Assembly: GCF_900099775.1 (NCBI RefSeq)
Contig: NZ_FMTM01000003.1
Location: 519,097-583,096 of the forward strand
Origin: Rhizobium mongolense subsp. loessense
GTDB lineage: Bacteria; Pseudomonadota; Alphaproteobacteria; Rhizobiales; Rhizobiaceae
Direction: 5' to 3'
DNA: 64,000 nt
The position numbers and the translations under genes were made by a program. Below the pieces are notes generated by a model. The model saw only the letters and a list, made by a program, of their open reading frames with translations, had not been told where the DNA came from and searched no databases. Every line of letters begins with the position of its first letter. Positions within the stretch are counted from its first letter, which is position 1. This document shows positions 39,849 to 51,014 of the stretch, piece by piece.

Positions 39849-40012
39849 TGAAGGCTGGGCGTTAGGTTGTTAGGTCCCTTGCTCCTACGTTGTTAATCGA
39901 TGCCCACGGAGTTACGCTTGCCTGATCACTGCCGGTGGTGGTGCTTGCGACACGACCTCCTTCCCAAGGCAGGCTCGACCAGGTCCTTCCGGAAACCCCG
40001 GCCAGGCGGACT

Positions 40013-42019
40013 TCAATTTCTATTCTGGGGCATCGCCGCGTTACTCGAGGTCGTGCGCCCTTTGGGTGGGGAGCGCCGGTTCTCCAAAAGGCGCAAAAGC
40101 AAGTTCCGTTTTCTCTTGCGCTGGACAAGATCAATATCACTGACGAGCTTTGCGCCGCCCTCGCGCCGCTCCAATGTGATCTTGCGGCTATGGAAGGCCT
40201 CCAGCTCAGCTCGATGCGCTACGCTTATGATGGTGACCTTCGGCAATTCATGGATCAACATCTCCATCATCTTGTCCTGACTCTTTTCATCGAGTGCTGA
40301 CGTTGCTTCATCCAGCACGATGATATCGGGAGTGTGTAGCAGGAGACGCGCAAACGCGAGCCGCTGCTTTTCGCCACCCGACAACGTCTGGTCCCATGGC
40401 GCGTCGTCCTCCACCTTGTCGTTCAGATAGTCGAGTCCCACCTTTTTGAGGGCCGCCTCAATCTTATCCAGCGTCCAGCTATCGGCGGCGCGGGGATAGG
40501 CGACTGCACGGCGAAGCGTGCCGGAAGGGATATAAGGCCGTTGCGGTAACATGAAGAGTCGTCTGTCGGGGTGGAAATTGACGCTGCCGTCACCCCACGG
40601 CCAAAGACCTGCGATGGCCCGCACCAGCGTGCTCTTGCCTGAACCGGATTCTCCGGCTACGAGCACCCGCTCGCCTGGTTCGATCACGACCTGGGTTTCT
40701 TTGACAACGGCGGTACCGTCGTCAAGCGACACGGAGAGATCGTTTAGGCTGAGCATCGTATCGCCTTCAGTTTCACCGCGCTTTATGCGTCCCAAGGCGT
40801 TGCTCTGTTCCGCGCGCTCGAGCCCGTCGAGCGACATCATCAGCGAAGCGATGCGGCGTGCACAGGCGTTCCAATCGGCGAGGCGGGGATAGTTGTCGAC
40901 CAGCCATCCGAACGCGCTTTGGACGATGGCGAAGGCTGAGGCCGCCTGCATCACCTGTCCAAGGGTCATGCTGCCTTCGAGAAACTTTGGAGCGCAAAGC
41001 AAAACCGGCACGACTGGCGCAAACAAGCTCGACCCCTGCGACACAAGCGCTGTGCGCATGTGTTGGCGCGCAAGGAGCGCCCATTGCCTGAGCACCTTGG
41101 CGAACGTCTTCTCGACGTCGTTACGCTCCTCCTCTTCACCGCCGAGCAATGCGATGCTCTCGCCGTTTTCCCGCACATGCGTCAGCGTGTAGCGAAATTC
41201 GGCTTCCGCTTGATTTTTGACCTCAGAGACGTGGACGAAATGGCGGCCGATGACCGCCATTGAGCTCGACGTGATCGTGGCGTAAAGGACCGCGGTAATG
41301 ACGAGGAAGCCAGGAACAGTGACGGTCGAACCTGCGATTGTCAGGCTGAGGGCTCCGCCGATCGTCCAAAGCACCACAATGAAGGTCGAGGCCGACAGAA
41401 ATGCGGAAATGACACCCGCGATAAAATCGACGGGCGATTCGGTGGCAATCCGCAAATCTTCCGCGACGCGCGCTTCGGGGTTTTTGTGGTCGCCGCCAAT
41501 GAGGTTCAACTGATAGTAACGGCCGTTTGCGAGCCAGCGCGCTATGACGGCGGTAGTGAGCCAGCAACGCCAGCGGCGCTGAATCGCCATACGAAGAGAG
41601 ACTTGTACAACGACAAGGACGATCGTTCCGAGCACCAGTGGCAGGAATACGCCGCTCAGAAAATATACGGTGCGGGCATCGTGCTGCTCTATGGCGTCAA
41701 AAATTGCGCGATTCCAGACATTGATTCCGTACTGGAAGCCGACATTGATGCCGATCAGGGTCAATAGCCCGATTGAGAACGGCCAAGCGAGCCTGTCGCC
41801 GGTGCGGCCCCAGTAACCGCGCGCGCTGATCCAGAAACGCGTCAGCAAATACCTCTTGCGCGCCTGCTCGGCCTCCTCAGGCGTCAACTCGGTATCGGGT
41901 TCGATTCCATTTGGGGGCGGCGCGACCTCGACAGTCGATGCCTTCTCTTGGCGCGACTTCTCGGCACCGTGCGAGTTGGTGCCGTCGACCGATTTCGGAT
42001 TGAATTTTGCGTCGGTCAT
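40013..42019 (-). CDS. SbmA/BacA-like fused ABC transporter (membrane plus ATPase)
   Basis: 668-residue half-transporter. A hydrophilic N-terminal tail of about 70 residues precedes a membrane domain of the SbmA/BacA or ABCD type (about 75-370; INVGFQYGINVWNRAIFDAI and EARVAEDLRIATESPVDFIA). The ATPase follows with Walker A GESGSGKST (about 465), signature LSGGEKQRLAFARLLL and Walker B IIVLDEATSALDEKSQ. It probably works as a homodimer; relatives move peptides or very-long-chain acyl compounds. The C-terminal 40 residues are very basic. ATG at 42019; a GTG six bases earlier is possible. Single-gene unit. Confidence 0.9.
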   Translation of the reverse strand: MTDAKFNPKSVDGTNSHGAEKSRQEKASTVEVAPPPNGIEPDTELTPEEAEQARKRYLLTRFWISARGYWGRTGDRLAWPFSIGLLTLIGINVGFQYGINVWNRAIFDAIEQHDARTVYFLSGVFLPLVLGTIVLVVVQVSLRMAIQRRWRCWLTTAVIARWLANGRYYQLNLIGGDHKNPEARVAEDLRIATESPVDFIAGVISAFLSASTFIVVLWTIGGALSLTIAGSTVTVPGFLVITAVLYATITSSSMAVIGRHFVHVSEVKNQAEAEFRYTLTHVRENGESIALLGGEEEERNDVEKTFAKVLRQWALLARQHMRTALVSQGSSLFAPVVPVLLCAPKFLEGSMTLGQVMQAASAFAIVQSAFGWLVDNYPRLADWNACARRIASLMMSLDGLERAEQSNALGRIKRGETEGDTMLSLNDLSVSLDDGTAVVKETQVVIEPGERVLVAGESGSGKSTLVRAIAGLWPWGDGSVNFHPDRRLFMLPQRPYIPSGTLRRAVAYPRAADSWTLDKIEAALKKVGLDYLNDKVEDDAPWDQTLSGGEKQRLAFARLLLHTPDIIVLDEATSALDEKSQDKMMEMLIHELPKVTIISVAHRAELEAFHSRKITLERREGGAKLVSDIDLVQRKRKRNLLLRLLENRRSPPKGRTTSSNAAMPQNRN

Positions 42020-42501
42020 AAGCACGACAACGGCTTAAAAATCAAAAGGTTTCATGATGCCAGTGTCGAACATGGCATCGGAGGGCTTGTCGAAAAAAAT
42101 GAGGCAGTCGCCGCTTCGACCTTCCAAGGCTCCGGGACACCAAGCAACATTGCCCAATTTCCAAGTCGGCATGCGTGTCTGCCGAGAATAGGGAAGGTGC
42201 GGGCACATCACTGATCTGGGGGCACCTTCACTACGCCTGGCAAGACAACTGCAAGAACTTGAGCCCTTTCTTCGGCGGCCATCCGGAGGCGTCCGGTATA
42301 GCTCCTCCCGTAGTTGTTACGTCCTCAATGAATGTAAGGTGGCTTCCCGCGACATCCTGCCCTCACTCTCGCAACACGTGCCATCGGTCTTTGCCTCTTT
42401 GCGAACGAAACCGGCAGGAAGGCCTGTCCCCGCTCCTTGGAAATGACTCGCGTTCTCCCCGGCTTGAGCGTTAACTGTTGTTCTGACGGAGGAGGTAAAC
42501 C
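42020..42501. other. Gap without a recognised gene
   Basis: About 480 bases between divergent genes. Short open frames on both strands show no familiar motif. The right end contains ACGGAGGAGGTAAACC, the strong ribosome-binding site of the GYD gene. Promoters of both neighbours should lie here, but I could not assign them. Confidence 0.5.
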
Positions 42502-42828
42502 ATGGCCATGTATCTCACGCGCTTCAGCTACACGCCCGAGACATGGGCGCGCATGATCGAGAACCCCGAAGATCGCCGGGAGGCGGCACGTACGTACATT
42601 GAATCCGTGGGCGGAAAGCTCCATGGGTTCTGGTACGCCTTTGGCGAGCATGATGGTTGGAATCTATGGGAGGCGCCTGATAACGTATCGATGGCGGCTG
42701 TCGCGCTTGCTATCGGCGCAGGTGGTGCGCTCAGCGCTATTGAGACCACTGTCCTTCTCAGCGTCGAGGATACGATCGAAGCCTTGGAAAGGGCGAAGTC
42801 GATTCGCTATCGTCCACCGGCAGCGTAG
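42502..42828 (+). CDS. GYD domain protein
   Basis: 108-residue protein of the GYD family, a ferredoxin-like fold. It starts MAMYLTRFSYTPETWARMIE and has GGKLHGFWYAFGEHDGWNLWE, the place of the GxYD-like motif, then a helix and ALSAIETTVLLSVEDTIEAL. Strong GGAGGAGGT five to six bases before the ATG. Function unknown; such proteins are often small stress-associated or regulatory proteins. Confidence 0.85.
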   Translation: MAMYLTRFSYTPETWARMIENPEDRREAARTYIESVGGKLHGFWYAFGEHDGWNLWEAPDNVSMAAVALAIGAGGALSAIETTVLLSVEDTIEALERAKSIRYRPPAA

Positions 42829-43057
42829 GCGGCGGCCCAATGCTTCCCATCCATGTTGATGACGAGTGCTTCGGACTGCTCCGGCCCGATAGCGAAAGGT
42901 CGGCCTTGGGGAATGCGCCAGTTGCAGTCATCGCTACTTGATTATCGCAACCCGAACAGCTGCTGTTCACAAGCCGAAGCGAGTGCATGGATATTCGCGC
43001 TTGCACATTGCTATCAGCGAAGGCAACGCCTCGGGCCGATGCAGAGCTAAGCATGCC

Positions 43058-43645
43058 TCACCCAAGCACATCATAGAGCCGGAAGATCCAGCTGATCTGA
43101 TAGAGCAGGCCGAGGCTGACGAAGGCGATATGGAAGCGGCGGTTCCGCGTCCAAGCCGCGACGACGCAGAGGACGATATAGGCGAGGTTGCGGATGAGAT
43201 ATTCCCGGCCGAGCGCATGGAGATAGGTCTGGCCCTTGAGCCAGGTATCGCCGAGGTCCACGGCATAGGTCAGCGCCAGCATGCCGAAGAACCATATGCG
43301 CCGGGAGATGAAATAGTCCTCGTAGTCGCCATACTCCTCGATCGATGTCGGGAAGAGCAGGACGCTAATGAAATAGAACAGGCAGCAGAAGCTGATGAGG
43401 AAGAGGTAAACGCCGAAGGTGATGACGACGAGCGAGCCGAGGCGATACTCCCACCACCAGAAATGGATGATGAAGAGGAACATCGACGCGACCCAGCCGA
43501 GGTGGACGTGGTAGACGCGGTGTTTCTTAGGCGACTGGACGATGCCGGCGAGACCCGTGAGCAGGCGGGTGAGGCTGAGGCCGATGACCATTGCCATTAT
43601 GGCGCGGATATAAACGAAGACCTCCGGTGTCGCCGCCGCCTGCAT
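43058..43645 (-). CDS. Integral membrane protein of unknown function
   Basis: 195-residue protein with about six hydrophobic segments (for example FVYIRAIMAMVIGLSLTRLL, WVASMFLFIIHFWWWEY, FGVYLFLISFCCLFYFISVL, NLAYIVLCVVAAW, IAFVSLGLLYQISWIF). I do not recognise a named family. It begins four bases after the stop of the thioesterase gene, so the two are cotranscribed. Confidence 0.8.
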   Translation of the reverse strand: MQAAATPEVFVYIRAIMAMVIGLSLTRLLTGLAGIVQSPKKHRVYHVHLGWVASMFLFIIHFWWWEYRLGSLVVITFGVYLFLISFCCLFYFISVLLFPTSIEEYGDYEDYFISRRIWFFGMLALTYAVDLGDTWLKGQTYLHALGREYLIRNLAYIVLCVVAAWTRNRRFHIAFVSLGLLYQISWIFRLYDVLG

Positions 43646-43649
43646 GACG

Positions 43650-44036
43650 TCACACCTCAGGCACCGGCTTCGGCGCGCCGTTTTCGTCGAGCGCCACCAT
43701 GATGAAGGTGCCGGCCGTGACCTTTTCCATCTTGTTGTAGCGCGAACGGTGCGCCCAGGCCTCGACGCAAAGAGTGATGGAGGTGCGGCCGACGCGGTCG
43801 ATGTCGGTAAAGACCGAAAGTGTGTCGCCGATCTTCACCGGCAACTGGAAGGCCATTTCCTTGACCGCTGCGGTGACCACGCGGCCCCTGGCGCGTTCGG
43901 CGGCGCGGATGCCGCTTGCCAGATCCATCTGAGCCATGACCCATCCGCCGAAGATATCACCTGCGGGGTTGGCGTCACCAGGCATGGCAAGCGTGCGGAG
44001 CGTCAATTCGCCTCTCGGCTTCGGGGTCTCGGTCAT
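43650..44036 (-). CDS. Acyl-CoA thioesterase, YciA family
   Basis: 128-residue hot-dog-fold hydrolase releasing CoA from acyl-CoA esters. Family stretches are MPGDANPAGDIFGGWVMAQM (about 18-37, with the catalytic Asp in GDIFGGW), VTAAVKEMAFQLPVKIGD and ITLCVEAWAHR. AAGGAG precedes the ATG at 44036. First gene of a two-gene unit with the membrane protein. Probably hexameric like YciA; chain preference unknown. Confidence 0.9.
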   Translation of the reverse strand: MTETPKPRGELTLRTLAMPGDANPAGDIFGGWVMAQMDLASGIRAAERARGRVVTAAVKEMAFQLPVKIGDTLSVFTDIDRVGRTSITLCVEAWAHRSRYNKMEKVTAGTFIMVALDENGAPKPVPEV

Positions 44037-44331
44037 GGTTCTCCTTCGCGATGTTTGCGTTTTCGATTACGCCCGCACGGTAATGCAAAGCGCAAGCGAA
44101 ATGAACATGCAAACGGCCGGTGTTTGCGCGCTAGGTGCCACCGGTACTGAAATAAATCTCTTTAATATAAAATTCTAAGATAATTCAGTTTGTTGCAACG
44201 GGAGCCCGACCGCCGGCATCCGCCCCTTCCGTAACGTTATGTCGCCTCACTCTAATATTAGTTCACCGTCCAGTAATGGATCCCCCTCATCATTCAAAGA
44301 TCGATTCTGCATGGGAATGCCGGGGGAATTC

Positions 44332-46146
44332 ATGCGTAACATCAAGATATCAACGCGTCTCTATTGTCTCGTCGGCCTGACGCTGGCGATCTTTGTGGCG
44401 ACGATGGTTTTCTTTCTGAACTATTCTTATTCCGAACTGGAAATGGAAAGAAAATCCGGTCTTGCGCAGATGGACGCGACGGCGGTCAACATCCTGCAGA
44501 AATACTTCAAGATGGAACAAGCCGGCACGCTGACACGCGATGAAGCGCAAGCCGCGGCGAAAGATGTGATCGCTGCGATGCGCTACGGCGGCAGCGGCTA
44601 CTTCTGGATCAACGACATGCACCCGGTCATGGTGATGCACCCGATCAAGCCGGAGCTGAACGGCACCGATCTTTCGCAGAACAAAGATCCGGCCGGCAAA
44701 TTCCTTTTCATGGAATTCGTCAATGTCGTGAAGGCCCATGGCGAGGGTTTTGTCGACTACTATTGGCCGAAGCCGGGTGCTGAACAGCCCGTCCTGAAAT
44801 ACTCGCACGTCGCTGGCTTCGAGCCCTGGGGCTGGATCGTCGGCACCGGCGTCTATTCCGACGACCTTGCAGCGCTCTACTGGCAGAATGCGATCTGGAC
44901 GGCGATCCTTTGCGCGATCGGGGCTGGGATCATCGTTTCCGTTGCCTATGCGATCGTCAAGAGCGTTACCGCACCTGTCGCACGGATCGGCGCGGCGATG
45001 CATGAGATCGCAGGCGAGAACGAGGCGGTCGAAGTCTCCGACAGCGATCGGCGTGACGAGATCGGCCACATGGCAAAGGCCCTGCTGGTATTGCGCGACT
45101 CGATGCTCGACCGCAGCAAGATGCGCGCCCGTGAAGACGAGCGCCAGCGCGAGATCGACGGCGAACGCCGCGGCAATGAAGAGAGCCTGCGTGCGGCCGC
45201 CGAGCGACAGAACCACGCGATGCAGACGCTGGGCGCCGGCCTCGAGAAGCTTGCAGCCGGCGATCTCACGGTCTCGATCGGCGATCTCGGCGAGGACTAT
45301 TCAAAACTGCGCTCCGACTTCAATGCCGCCGTCGGCGCGCTCAACGACGTCATCCAGGCGATCGCCGAATCGAGCAATGTCGTGAACGACAACGCATCGG
45401 GTATCAGCGAGGCTACCAGCAATCTGTCGAAGCGCACCGAGCAGCAGGCTGCTGCGCTCGAACAGACCGCAGCCGCACTCGACGAGATTACCGCAACGGT
45501 GCGGACCGCGTCCGAACGGGCGACCGAAGCCCGCGAGATGGTCGCTGAGACCAAGGCGAGTGCTGGAAAATCCGGCGAAATCGTGCGGAATGCCGTAAGC
45601 GCGATGAGCCGGATTGAGGACTCCTCGAGCCGGATCGGCCAGATCATCGGCGTGATTGACGAGATCGCCTTCCAGACCAACCTTTTGGCGCTGAATGCCG
45701 GTGTCGAGGCTGCACGCGCGGGCGAGGCCGGCCGGGGCTTTGCGGTCGTGGCGCAAGAGGTTCGCGAACTCGCGCAACGTTCGGCAAATGCCGCCAAGGA
45801 GATCAAGACGCTGATCAGCAACTCGGCGGCGGAAGTCGAATCCGGCGTGGCGCTGGTTCGCTCGACGGGCGATGCTCTGGTCGAGATCGAGACGCTGGTG
45901 AACAAGGTCAACGACCACGTGAATACAATTGCCACCGCGGCGCGCGAGCAGGCAACGGGCCTCCACGAGATCAACACCTCGGTCAACCACATGGATCAGA
46001 TGACCCAGCAGAACGCTGCCATGGTGGAAGAGACGACGGCGGCGAGCCAGACGCTTGCTGAAGAGAGCAGCCAGCTTCGGACACTTCTCGCCAAGTTCCG
46101 CCTCGGCTCGCGCCCGTCCCAGCATTACGCACGGCACGCAGCTTGA
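44332..46146 (+). CDS. Methyl-accepting chemotaxis protein with Cache sensor
   Basis: 604-residue membrane chemoreceptor. TM1 ([19 protein letters not shown]) leads to a periplasmic single-Cache-2 domain (about 40-185) with [19 protein letters not shown] and [18 protein letters not shown]2 ([19 protein letters not shown]) is followed by HAMP and a long signalling coiled coil whose tip is [20 protein letters not shown], with methylation-type helices on either side. GGGGGA lies a few bases before the ATG at 44332; an in-frame start at 44239 would add 31 polar residues before TM1. The C-terminus lacks a CheR-binding pentapeptide. Ligands of such Cache domains are often small carboxylates. Confidence 0.92.
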   Translation: MRNIKISTRLYCLVGLTLAIFVATMVFFLNYSYSELEMERKSGLAQMDATAVNILQKYFKMEQAGTLTRDEAQAAAKDVIAAMRYGGSGYFWINDMHPVMVMHPIKPELNGTDLSQNKDPAGKFLFMEFVNVVKAHGEGFVDYYWPKPGAEQPVLKYSHVAGFEPWGWIVGTGVYSDDLAALYWQNAIWTAILCAIGAGIIVSVAYAIVKSVTAPVARIGAAMHEIAGENEAVEVSDSDRRDEIGHMAKALLVLRDSMLDRSKMRAREDERQREIDGERRGNEESLRAAAERQNHAMQTLGAGLEKLAAGDLTVSIGDLGEDYSKLRSDFNAAVGALNDVIQAIAESSNVVNDNASGISEATSNLSKRTEQQAAALEQTAAALDEITATVRTASERATEAREMVAETKASAGKSGEIVRNAVSAMSRIEDSSSRIGQIIGVIDEIAFQTNLLALNAGVEAARAGEAGRGFAVVAQEVRELAQRSANAAKEIKTLISNSAAEVESGVALVRSTGDALVEIETLVNKVNDHVNTIATAAREQATGLHEINTSVNHMDQMTQQNAAMVEETTAASQTLAEESSQLRTLLAKFRLGSRPSQHYARHAA

Positions 46147-46251
46147 TCAGCTGCGGAGCCGGGATCCTCTGCTCCCAGGGGTAAGCTTTCATTCATCGTT
46201 TTTAGCTAAATTCGAGTCAAATTCTTCAATGCAAACAGGGCTGCGGGAGCG

Positions 46252-47541
46252 ATGGAGAGTATTGTGTCTACCTCCCTTTTCCGACGTGTCGCGCTGCCGG
46301 TCCTGATATCCACCAGCCTTGCGACCTGTTCCATCAGCGATGGCATGATACCGCCGGCAAGCGTCGACCGGGGCACGAAGGTGAGTTCGATCTCGCCTAT
46401 GCCGGGGCAAGGCGCGATGCGCATGGCGCCCGCCGACACGCAGCCGTCCTATCCTGTTTCCAACGCACCGGTTTCAAACACGGAAGGCTCGATCGATTAT
46501 CTCGACACGCCGAACCTTGCAGGCGCTGGGCATTCAGCGCGCGCGGGCAGCCAGCCGATGCCGAACAAGCTGCCGATGATCGACAGCGATGAGGGGCTGG
46601 CGCAAGGGCAGGGGCAGCCGCAGAACTGGGGCGGCACCCAGCAGCTTGCAGTGCCTTCCGGTGGCGTCAACATGGATGCGGAGCTTGGCGCGGAACCCGT
46701 CGTCGGGCTGGCGCAGGAACAGCAGATGCAGATCGCCGAAGGAAATTCGGCTGAACCTGTGGTCGACGGGATCGGCACCGACAATCCCACGCAATTGAAC
46801 CGGACGGCAATGCCGCGGCCCGCCGCGCAGGCCGAAATGAGCCGTGCCCCCGTGTGGAACGACGGCAGTTCGGTGATCGAGCCGTCGCGCGTTCCCGAAG
46901 AGGACGAGAGCGAGGAAGTGGCGATGCTCAGGCCGAACGACCCGATGATGAGCCGGCCGGTCGTCCCGGACCCGAACGTGATGCCGGCCTCCGAGCTTGC
47001 CTGCCGCCGTGAGCTGAAGCGCATGGGCGTGATCTTCACCGATAAGCCGGCGATCAACGACGGCCCGTCCTGCCAGGTGCCTTATCCAGTCTCGCTGCAG
47101 GGGCTCTCTGGCAATATCGGGGTGAGGCCTGCGGTGACGCTGAACTGCCAGGTGACGCTTGCCTTCGCCAAATGGGTGAAGAACGAACTCGCGCCATCGG
47201 CCCGCTTTCGCTATTGGTCTGGCGTCAAGACGATCCAGCCGCTCGGCGGCTATTCCTGCCGGCGCATGAACAACAGCCGCCAGAGATACAATCCGATGTC
47301 CGAACACGCACGCGGCAACGCGATCGACGTCGGCAAGTTCGTGCTGAAGAACGGCCACCAGATCGACGTGCGCAGGAAGGGCCTCTTCTCCTTCCGCGAG
47401 GGCAGGCTACTCAAGGCCGTGCGCTCCGACAGCTGCCGGTATTTTAACACCGTGCTCGGCCCCGGCAGCAACCCGGAGCACTGGAACCATTTTCACTTCG
47501 ACCTCAGATCCCGCAAAGGCGGCAGGGTTTATTGCAGTTGA
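46252..47541 (+). CDS. Extensin-like C-terminal domain protein (putative LAS-type peptidase)
   Basis: 429-residue exported protein. An N-terminal signal or lipoprotein-like segment (LPVLISTSLATCSIS) is followed by about 200 low-complexity residues rich in Pro, Gln, Asn and Gly. The C-terminal domain (about 245-429) is the extensin-like domain, with SEHARGNAIDVGKF and HWNHFHFDL, the HxxxxxxD and HxH zinc-ligand pattern of D-Ala-D-Ala-type metallopeptidases. It has six or more Cys likely forming disulfides. Probably acts on peptidoglycan in the periplasm. The plant-like name is historical. GGGAG precedes the ATG closely; a GTG at 46264 is an alternative. Confidence 0.82.
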   Translation: MESIVSTSLFRRVALPVLISTSLATCSISDGMIPPASVDRGTKVSSISPMPGQGAMRMAPADTQPSYPVSNAPVSNTEGSIDYLDTPNLAGAGHSARAGSQPMPNKLPMIDSDEGLAQGQGQPQNWGGTQQLAVPSGGVNMDAELGAEPVVGLAQEQQMQIAEGNSAEPVVDGIGTDNPTQLNRTAMPRPAAQAEMSRAPVWNDGSSVIEPSRVPEEDESEEVAMLRPNDPMMSRPVVPDPNVMPASELACRRELKRMGVIFTDKPAINDGPSCQVPYPVSLQGLSGNIGVRPAVTLNCQVTLAFAKWVKNELAPSARFRYWSGVKTIQPLGGYSCRRMNNSRQRYNPMSEHARGNAIDVGKFVLKNGHQIDVRRKGLFSFREGRLLKAVRSDSCRYFNTVLGPGSNPEHWNHFHFDLRSRKGGRVYCS

Positions 47542-47695
47542 GCCTGGTGCGGGACCGGTTGCTAGCGAATGGCAGTTTGGCGCCGAGCGCCAGGTGGACC
47601 GCTCGCATTGGCAATGCCAACTCGAGCGTAATCTCAGACCGGATCGCAAAGATCGCCAACGCAATCCGATCCCGACAGCTGCTCGATCCTGAGTG

Positions 47696-48139
47696 CTATT
47701 CATTGATCTCCGGCTCGACGAGCCGTGCCAGATTTCGCAGCGACTCCTGCCAACCGAGGTAGCAAGCCTCAGGTGGAATAACGTCGGGGACACCTGCCTG
47801 CGTTATCTCCAGCTCGGTCCCGACCGAAACTTTCTTCAAGATCACAGCGACTTCCATTTCGCCAGGCAGGTTGGGGTCGTCGAATTTGTCCGTGTAGCGC
47901 AAGCGTTCGCCTGGGATGAGCTCGACATATTCGCCGCCAAACGCGTGGCTTCTGCCCGTTGTAAAGTTCCGGAAGGACATTTTGAACTTTCCTCCCACTG
48001 TCGGTGCAAAGTCATGCACAGTGCAGGTAAAGCCGTTAGGGGGAAGCCACTTGGCAAGCGCATCCGCTTCGACAAACGCGCGATAGACCTTCTCCGGGCT
48101 GGTTGCCAGGACGCGATGCAAGCGTATGGTGTTCGGCAT
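47696..48139 (-). CDS. SRPBCC/AHSA1 family protein
   Basis: 147-residue protein of the START/Bet v1-like fold. Motifs: VYRAFVEADALAKWLPPNGF (about 18-37), GGEYVELIPGERLRYTDKF and PEACYLGWQESLRNLARLVE near the end. AHSA1-like proteins bind hydrophobic ligands or act as co-chaperones in eukaryotes; the bacterial role is unknown. A second, unrelated-length member of the family lies at 53703-54134. Confidence 0.88.
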   Translation of the reverse strand: MPNTIRLHRVLATSPEKVYRAFVEADALAKWLPPNGFTCTVHDFAPTVGGKFKMSFRNFTTGRSHAFGGEYVELIPGERLRYTDKFDDPNLPGEMEVAVILKKVSVGTELEITQAGVPDVIPPEACYLGWQESLRNLARLVEPEINE

Positions 48140-48472
48140 GGTCGTGATCCTTTTGAATTGATGGAATTGACGATCCTAAGGACGAACGAGGCTTTGCCAA
48201 TCCGACACCGGATCGATCTGTTATTGAGGTAAAAATTACTCAGACCTCACCTATAGGGAATCAGATCGACAAGGACGAGGCGATGAGGTCAGGTCAGTTC
48301 CAGCAGGAAAATCCCTGGAGCCGCGCTTGGGTTTGCAGTTTAGCCGTGGCTGATTTTTTTCAAAAGCCAAACCCTTCTCTTGGACAGTGGCCGCTTGGCG
48401 GCCGGAAGCTGCCCAAGTGATACACTAGACATCGTGCGCAGGCTATGCTGCGCTCCTACCAGGAGGGACAAC
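48140..48472. other. Gap without a recognised gene
   Basis: 333 bases between the SRPBCC gene and the divergent glyoxalase-fold gene. It contains an AT-rich segment near 48220-48260 that could hold promoters. No gene, repeat or palindrome stood out. Confidence 0.5.
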
Positions 48473-48823
48473 ATGACCGTCAAACGCATTGTCGCGAACA
48501 TCGCGGTTTCCGATATAGAAGCCGCCAGGGCGTTCTATCAGGGCATCCTCGGCATGGATGTTATCATGGATCATGGATGGATCGTAACTTATGCGGCTGA
48601 TGCGAGCGCGAGGCCGCAGGTCAGCTTTGCGACCGAAGGCGGCTCCGGGACGCCGGTGCCTGACCTCTCTATCGAAGTCGACAATCTTGATGAGGTCTAT
48701 CAGCGGGTCGTCCGCGAAGCTATCGCGGTGGAATATGGTCCGGCGAGCGAGCCTTGGGGGGTGCGGCGGTTTTACCTGCGCGACCCTTTCGGCCGCCTGG
48801 TGAATATCCTGGGGCACGTGTAA
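48473..48823 (+). CDS. VOC (glyoxalase/bleomycin-resistance fold) family protein
   Basis: 116-residue protein with two beta-alpha-beta-beta-beta modules: KRIVANIAVSDIEAARAFYQ then LGMDVIMDHGW, and PDLSIEVDNLDEVYQRVV then GVRRFYLRDPFGRLVNIL. AGGAGGG five bases upstream supports the ATG at 48473. The metal-binding His/Glu set is not complete by eye (no early His in NIAVSD), so it could be a binding protein rather than an enzyme. Function unknown. Confidence 0.85.
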   Translation: MTVKRIVANIAVSDIEAARAFYQGILGMDVIMDHGWIVTYAADASARPQVSFATEGGSGTPVPDLSIEVDNLDEVYQRVVREAIAVEYGPASEPWGVRRFYLRDPFGRLVNILGHV

Positions 48824-49162
48824 TCTCCCTGCGGTATTGCAGGAATCGGATGCTGTTCCAGCGGAAAAAAGAAAGCCGGCTTTGGAGCCGGCTCAAGCTG
48901 GGCCGGCCGGGCAGGGGAACGCGAGGCCGGATTCTTAGGATTTCGTGACTGGCAATGACTGCTTACTATACGCGAGGCAGCGAAAATCGGACGTAACGAG
49001 CGCCCTGGAAACGGTTCCGCAAAGGGTGGGCGGCGGCGCGGAAGCCGTTGCTTGCCTCGACACTTCTTATCTGCGAAGAAGATCACCGCTTGATGACAAA
49101 TAAAACCTGCGGCTGATTTTCTTTTCCGTGATCCGGCCTGCTTGGAAGTGGGGGAGATCGCG
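48824..49162. other. Gap with one strong hairpin
   Basis: 339 bases between the VOC gene and the TauE-like gene. AGCCGGC (48874-48880) and GCCGGCT (48887-48893) form a hairpin preceded by an A-run, about 50 bases after the VOC stop. On the minus strand it would read as hairpin plus U-run, yet no minus-strand gene ends here. No coding sequence was recognised. Confidence 0.5.
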
Positions 49163-49984
49163 ATGCCGGCTGTTTCGGAGCTTGCCCTTTTTGCGCTGAT
49201 GCTGGCGGCCGCGGGCGCGGTTGCGGGCCTACTTGCCGGTCTCTTCGGCATCGGCGGCGGCGCGATCCTCGTTCCGGTCTTTTATCAGGTGTTCGGCTGG
49301 CTTGATGTGCCGGAGGCGGTGCGCATGCACCTCTCGGTCGGCACCTCGCTTGCGATTATCGTTCCGACGTCGCTCAGGTCTTACATGGCGCATGCCAGTC
49401 ACCGGGCGGTCGACCAGAAGCTCTTGAGCGGCTGGATCATCGCCGTGCCGCTTGGGGCAATCATCGCGGCGGTGATTGCCTCTGAAGCGTCGAGCGTGAC
49501 CTTGCGATTCATCTTTGCAGCAGTCGCACTGCTCGTCGCCTTCCGCATGATGTTCAATCGCGCGAGCTGGCGGCTCGGCAGCGATCTGCCGGGTAATCCA
49601 TTCAAGTTCCTTGTCGGGACGGGCATCGGAATTCTTTCCGGCCTGATGGGGATCGGCGGCGGCGTTCTCAACAATACCTTCATGACGCTATATTCGCGGC
49701 CGATGCACCAGGCGGTGGCGACGTCCGCGGGCGTTGGCGTGCTGATCTCGCTGCCCGGATTGTTCGGCTATGTCTGGGCCGGTTGGGGTGTATCGGGCCT
49801 GCCGCCGTTTTCGACCGGCTTCATCAACTGGATCGCTGTGGCGTTCATCATACCGCTGACGATGTATATCGCGCCGATCGGCGCGCGGCTTGCCCACCGG
49901 ATGAGCAAGCGTCAATTGGAGATCGGCTTCGGCATCTTCCTGATCGTTACTGCCGCGCGGTTCCTCATCAGCATCTACGGATAA
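49163..49984 (+). CDS. TauE/SafE family sulfite exporter-like permease
   Basis: 273-residue inner-membrane protein with about eight helices in two repeats. Each repeat carries the glycine-rich signature: GLLAGLFGIGGGAILVPVF (about 21-39) and GILSGLMGIGGGVLNNTF (about 157-174). The family exports or imports sulfite, sulfoacetate or other anions. GGGGAG seven bases before the ATG at 49163 favours it over a TTG at 49142. Stand-alone gene; substrate unknown. Confidence 0.9.
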   Translation: MPAVSELALFALMLAAAGAVAGLLAGLFGIGGGAILVPVFYQVFGWLDVPEAVRMHLSVGTSLAIIVPTSLRSYMAHASHRAVDQKLLSGWIIAVPLGAIIAAVIASEASSVTLRFIFAAVALLVAFRMMFNRASWRLGSDLPGNPFKFLVGTGIGILSGLMGIGGGVLNNTFMTLYSRPMHQAVATSAGVGVLISLPGLFGYVWAGWGVSGLPPFSTGFINWIAVAFIIPLTMYIAPIGARLAHRMSKRQLEIGFGIFLIVTAARFLISIYG

Positions 49985-50087
49985 AGATGCTTTCGCTGAA
50001 TAGTCTGTTCAGCGCCGGCAGGATGTCAAAGTGTAACAAAGGGGTTATATAGCGGACGAAAAAGAGGAAATACTCAAGAAATCCGCA

Positions 50088-51010
<923 letters not shown>

Positions 51011-51014
<4 letters not shown>

